A DNA stretch of 24,611 bases from a virus, in IMG/VR virus record IMGVR_UViG_3300006641_000171, positions 1 through 24,611 of that record, one strand, 5' to 3'. Shown here in pieces: positions 22,711 to 24,611 of the stretch (positions are counted from its first letter, which is position 1; every line of letters starts with the position of its first letter). The translations under genes were made by a program, and so were the position numbers. The notes beneath the pieces were generated by a model that did not search any database, was not told where the DNA came from, and saw only the letters and a list, made by a program, of their open reading frames with translations.

Positions 22711-23349
22711 ATGGCAAAGAAGATCTACCCCGGTAACTGGGTTACCGAACTGAGCAGCTATCAGGGCCAGCCCGTTGTAGCTGTCCCTGGCCGCGTCTAC
22801 TACCAGATCATCGGCTACGCGCTGGTGAGCTCAACTGGTGGCACCAGTTTTGATGTCACCATTCCGAGCCCCGATCTGCGTGGCGATGACAAGCCTCGGG
22901 CCAATATCACTGGCCTGGTTGTGCCCGCTGGCGCCAACGTCTATCACGTTGGCCTGCGCGTGCCCGACATGCGCAGGGACCGCGGCGTAGGCTCCGCCAC
23001 TTCCGGCCTGGTTGGCACTAACACCAACCGTCTGAAGCTGGCAGACGCCCTGGCGAATGATGACACCATCACCGCGACCGCAGTCTCTACCACCTCTTCG
23101 GCGGTAGCTGTGGCTAGCGGAACGGTGGCGCCCGTGGGTACCACCAAGGGCATCATCACGCCTGTCGCTCTCACCGGCGCCGAGACCCTGAAGGTCTACG
23201 TGACTGATAACACCGGCACCGCCGCTGGCTCCACCCTGACGTCGACCGCCACCGGCGGCACTCCGATCATCGTGGAAGTTTGCTACTACATCGAGGACGT
23301 AGCACCTGACCTGGGCAGCACCTACCTGCCGTTCATCACCGAGTCCTGA
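22711..23349 (+). CDS. Probable capsid decoration or minor head protein, 212 aa
   Basis: Starts at an ATG with AGGAGG eight bases upstream, 16 bases after the capsid stop, so it should be made in large amounts from the same transcript. N-terminus MAKKIYPGNWVTELSSYQGQ; the body is beta-rich (FDVTIPSPDLRG, ITGLVVPAGANVYHVGLRVP), with a Thr/Ser/Val/Ala-rich region between residues 105 and 190 of the immunoglobulin-like or adhesin type (AVASGTVAPVGTTKG). The C-terminus reads VEVCYYIEDVAPDLGSTYLP. Such Thr/Ala-rich beta proteins next to the capsid gene often coat the shell. A terminator follows at 23370. Confidence 0.75.
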   Translation: MAKKIYPGNWVTELSSYQGQPVVAVPGRVYYQIIGYALVSSTGGTSFDVTIPSPDLRGDDKPRANITGLVVPAGANVYHVGLRVPDMRRDRGVGSATSGLVGTNTNRLKLADALANDDTITATAVSTTSSAVAVASGTVAPVGTTKGIITPVALTGAETLKVYVTDNTGTAAGSTLTSTATGGTPIIVEVCYYIEDVAPDLGSTYLPFITES

Positions 23350-23362
23350 TCGGTTTTTATCC

Positions 23363-23369
23363 CTACAAT
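23363..23369 (+). promoter_or_regulatory. Candidate -10 element CTACAAT overlapping the terminator edge
   Basis: CTACAAT followed by GAGGGC resembles the CTAGAAT-GGC motif found at 8140 and 23848. A start about seven bases later would fall just past the 5' arm of the hairpin at 23370, so the new RNA could not fold the terminator while incoming RNA would. No matching -35 was found. Confidence 0.35.
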
Positions 23370-23403
23370 GAGGGCGTCTGCAAAGCCAGGCGCCCTCTTT
23401 TTT
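23370..23403 (+). terminator. Rho-independent terminator after the decoration gene
   Basis: GAGGGCG (23370-23376) pairs with CGCCCTC (23391-23397) around a 14-base loop, followed by six T (23398-23403). It lies 20 bases after the decoration gene stop and closes the highly expressed capsid-decoration unit. Confidence 0.85.
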
Positions 23404-23410
23404 GTGTCTT

Positions 23411-23842
23411 ATGGCGCTGTACCAGAACACCAAGAACGGACAAATCGTTGAATTCATTGGCCACCACGATAAGGAGTGGGCAATGGTCAAGAACAACACT
23501 GGCTCCGTGAGCTACGTGGCCCTGGCCGATCTTGTCTCGTACGAGCCCGGCAAGGGTCGTACTGGCGTTTCGATCGAGCCTCAGAGCGCTGAGCCCCAGG
23601 AGGACGAAGATGAGCTCCCTGAAACCGCGATCCCTGCCGACACACGGCTGAACCTGAACGCTGCCACAGCGGAGGGCATTGCCAAGCATGTCAAGGGCAT
23701 TGGCTATGCCACTGCAAAGAAGATCGTTGAACTGCGTCTATCCCTTCCTGGCGAGCGATTCAAGAACCTTGAGCAACTGCGCAAGATCGGTCGCGTTGAC
23801 TGGGATGAGGTCATCGCTGAAGACCTGATCTACATTGGCTAA
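23411..23842 (+). CDS. Helix-hairpin-helix protein in the head module, 143 aa
   Basis: The C-terminal half is a ComEA-type helix-hairpin-helix: LNLNAATAEGIAKHVKGIG (residues 80-98), then ATAKKIVELR (100-109) and FKNLEQLRKIG (117-127), which in other proteins binds DNA without sequence preference. Residues 1-45 form a small beta domain (YQNTKNGQIVEFIGHHDKEW), joined by an acidic, probably disordered linker (near 55-75, EPQEDEDELPE). ATG 23411 is preferred over a TTG nine bases earlier, because the upstream bases belong to the terminator T-run. No Shine-Dalgarno sequence is visible. Lying between decoration and connector genes, it may be a virion protein that touches packaged DNA; that role is inferred. 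Confidence 0.8.
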   Translation: MALYQNTKNGQIVEFIGHHDKEWAMVKNNTGSVSYVALADLVSYEPGKGRTGVSIEPQSAEPQEDEDELPETAIPADTRLNLNAATAEGIAKHVKGIGYATAKKIVELRLSLPGERFKNLEQLRKIGRVDWDEVIAEDLIYIG

Positions 23843-23847
23843 GGCTC

Positions 23848-23859
23848 CTAGAATACGGC
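23848..23859 (+). promoter_or_regulatory. Candidate -10 type promoter, CTAGAATACGGC
   Basis: It shares CTAGAAT and GGC with 8140-8150, and TTAGTG follows 15 bases after the TAGAAT as it follows 21 bases after it at 8140. It lies in the 37-base gap before the connector-like gene, which has no ribosome site. Confidence 0.45.
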
Positions 23860-23879
23860 TCAGGTCGCGTTAGTGCCCC

Positions 23880-24365
23880 CTGGAACTTAACAACTACGAC
23901 AAAAGCCGTTGTAGGTTCCACCTGGGCTACAACGTCGGTGCCAACCTCCCCGCCGGTGACATCGCCAGGCTGGAAGAGGCGATGGCGCGGATACCTGATA
24001 GCTACTTCTACGCACGTACGCTTGAGCATCTTGATCGGTGCGACAAGGCGTACAGGGTCTCACAGATCTTCCGCGTAGAGGATCAGCCGCAGCCGAGCCG
24101 CATCGAGCGGATCACTGGGGATACGGATCGTGCGATCTATTCCTCGGATCCGCTGAAGGCAGATCGGGACTACCGGGAGGTCTACCTGCGGGAGGTGGAT
24201 CGCCTGGCTGAGACCTTGTATGTGGCGAACTATCGCCGCGACGAGGTCAGGCGGTATGCCTTTGAGCGCGCAGGCGCTGAATTCATCATGGCCGTCCCGG
24301 GCCCAGCAGATACAGCCGTCGGCACGCGGATTGCGCAGGCCACGGGTTCTATGAATTGGAGGTAA
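23880..24365 (+). CDS. Connector-like head/neck protein, 161 aa, apparent CTG start
   Basis: The first ATG in this frame is at 23982, but the frame before it is clearly coding: LELNNYDKSRCRFHLGYN and VGANLPAGDIARLEEAM run straight into it and look like the ordered start of a phage neck protein. The frame opens after a TAG at 23871-23873, and the only plausible start codon is CTG at 23880. The GTG seven bases earlier (23873) would fit if the C5 run were C4. So the gene has a rare CTG start, a frameshift or a one-base sequence error. The rest is alpha-helical (AMARIPDSYFYARTLEHLDR, then DRLAETLYVANYRRDEVRRY), which fits an adaptor protein docking to the portal. Followed by a gene with a good ribosome site. 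Confidence 0.7.
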   Translation: MELNNYDKSRCRFHLGYNVGANLPAGDIARLEEAMARIPDSYFYARTLEHLDRCDKAYRVSQIFRVEDQPQPSRIERITGDTDRAIYSSDPLKADRDYREVYLREVDRLAETLYVANYRRDEVRRYAFERAGAEFIMAVPGPADTAVGTRIAQATGSMNWR

Positions 24366-24369
24366 TCCG

Positions 24370-24611
24370 ATGGGCGCACGGCTGCCTGATGGTCGCTACA
24401 TGGGCGATAACGGCAAGATCTACCGCAATTACAACGATGCTCTCGCGGAATCGCGGACGAGGCAGAGCCGGGCGACGCAAGAAGCACTCTTAGATCAATC
24501 GCGTCGGTACTACCAGTACGCGAATGACCAGGCCTACAGGGATCAGCGCAACAAGAACTGGTTTGGATGGATTCCCGGCGCGGGTTGGGCGTATGACAGG
24601 AGCCTGGAGCG
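24370..24611 (+). CDS. Start of a further virion gene, cut by the window edge
   Basis: ATG 24370 has GGAGGT within ten bases and follows the previous stop after four bases. The visible 80 residues are polar and Tyr/Asn/Arg/Gln-rich (MGARLPDGRYMGDNGKIYRN, then ALLDQSRRYYQYANDQAYRD), ending near NWFGWIPGAGWAYDRS. Not recognised; it continues past 24611. Its place after the connector suggests a tail or neck part. Confidence 0.75.
   Translation, partial: MGARLPDGRYMGDNGKIYRNYNDALAESRTRQSRATQEALLDQSRRYYQYANDQAYRDQRNKNWFGWIPGAGWAYDRSLE

Noticed and set aside
1-24611. CRISPR array, integrase, attachment site, insertion sequence
   Set aside because: No regularly spaced repeats with unique spacers, no recombinase motif and no transposase were seen. 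The only mobile-type gene is the homing endonuclease.

Overview
The window looks like part of a tailed double-stranded DNA phage genome that is GC-rich and densely coded. It carries the virion-building and DNA-packaging genes. The host is probably a cyanobacterium of the Synechococcus/Cyanobium type. That is an inference, resting mainly on the endolysin C-terminal half (a cyanobacterial-style M15 peptidase with its lead-in segment) and on the overall feel of the head genes. I see no photosynthesis or other auxiliary metabolic gene, no tRNA, no integrase and no CRISPR array.

Layout. Positions 1-1304: a small minus-strand gene (94-330) with a clear intrinsic terminator, then about 1 kb with no convincing gene but rich in short repeats and palindromes. 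This is a candidate divergent control or origin region. Positions 1305-11480: a tightly packed plus-strand operon of about 14 genes, many joined by 1-4 base stop/start overlaps. Most products are unrecognised. They include a 934-residue protein, several hydrophobic or glycine-zipper proteins, an S74-type chaperone domain split over two frames, a protein with two kinds of internal repeat, and a possible small terminase. I infer that many are internal virion or ejection proteins. Positions 11510-15773: large terminase, portal and a scaffold-like protein. The last 464 bases of the portal gene are also read in another frame as the N-terminal part of the scaffold-like protein. Positions 15785-17563: a terminator, two small genes and a GH24 + M15 endolysin. 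Positions 17564-20204: a minus-strand block with a 43-residue basic peptide, two small virion proteins, a repeat-containing fibre-like protein and a small hypothetical protein. Positions 20283-21525: a minus-strand LAGLIDADG homing endonuclease split into two overlapping frames. Positions 21552-24611: plus-strand major capsid protein, decoration-like protein, a helix-hairpin-helix protein, a connector-like protein and the start of another gene.

Together: terminase, portal, scaffold, capsid and connector build and fill the head. The proteins at 1305-10955 probably fill the particle or travel into the cell. The minus-strand block supplies fibre or surface proteins, and the endolysin releases progeny. 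The lysis, fibre and homing-endonuclease genes sit between scaffold and capsid, which are neighbours in most phages, so this block may be an insertion or rearrangement.

The points most worth checking are the long portal/scaffold dual-coding overlap, the split S74 and LAGLIDADG genes (both need a +1 frame change), a connector gene that seems to need a CTG start or a one-base correction, and a shared CTAnAAT-n(2-3)-GGC motif in front of several genes that lack a ribosome binding site.
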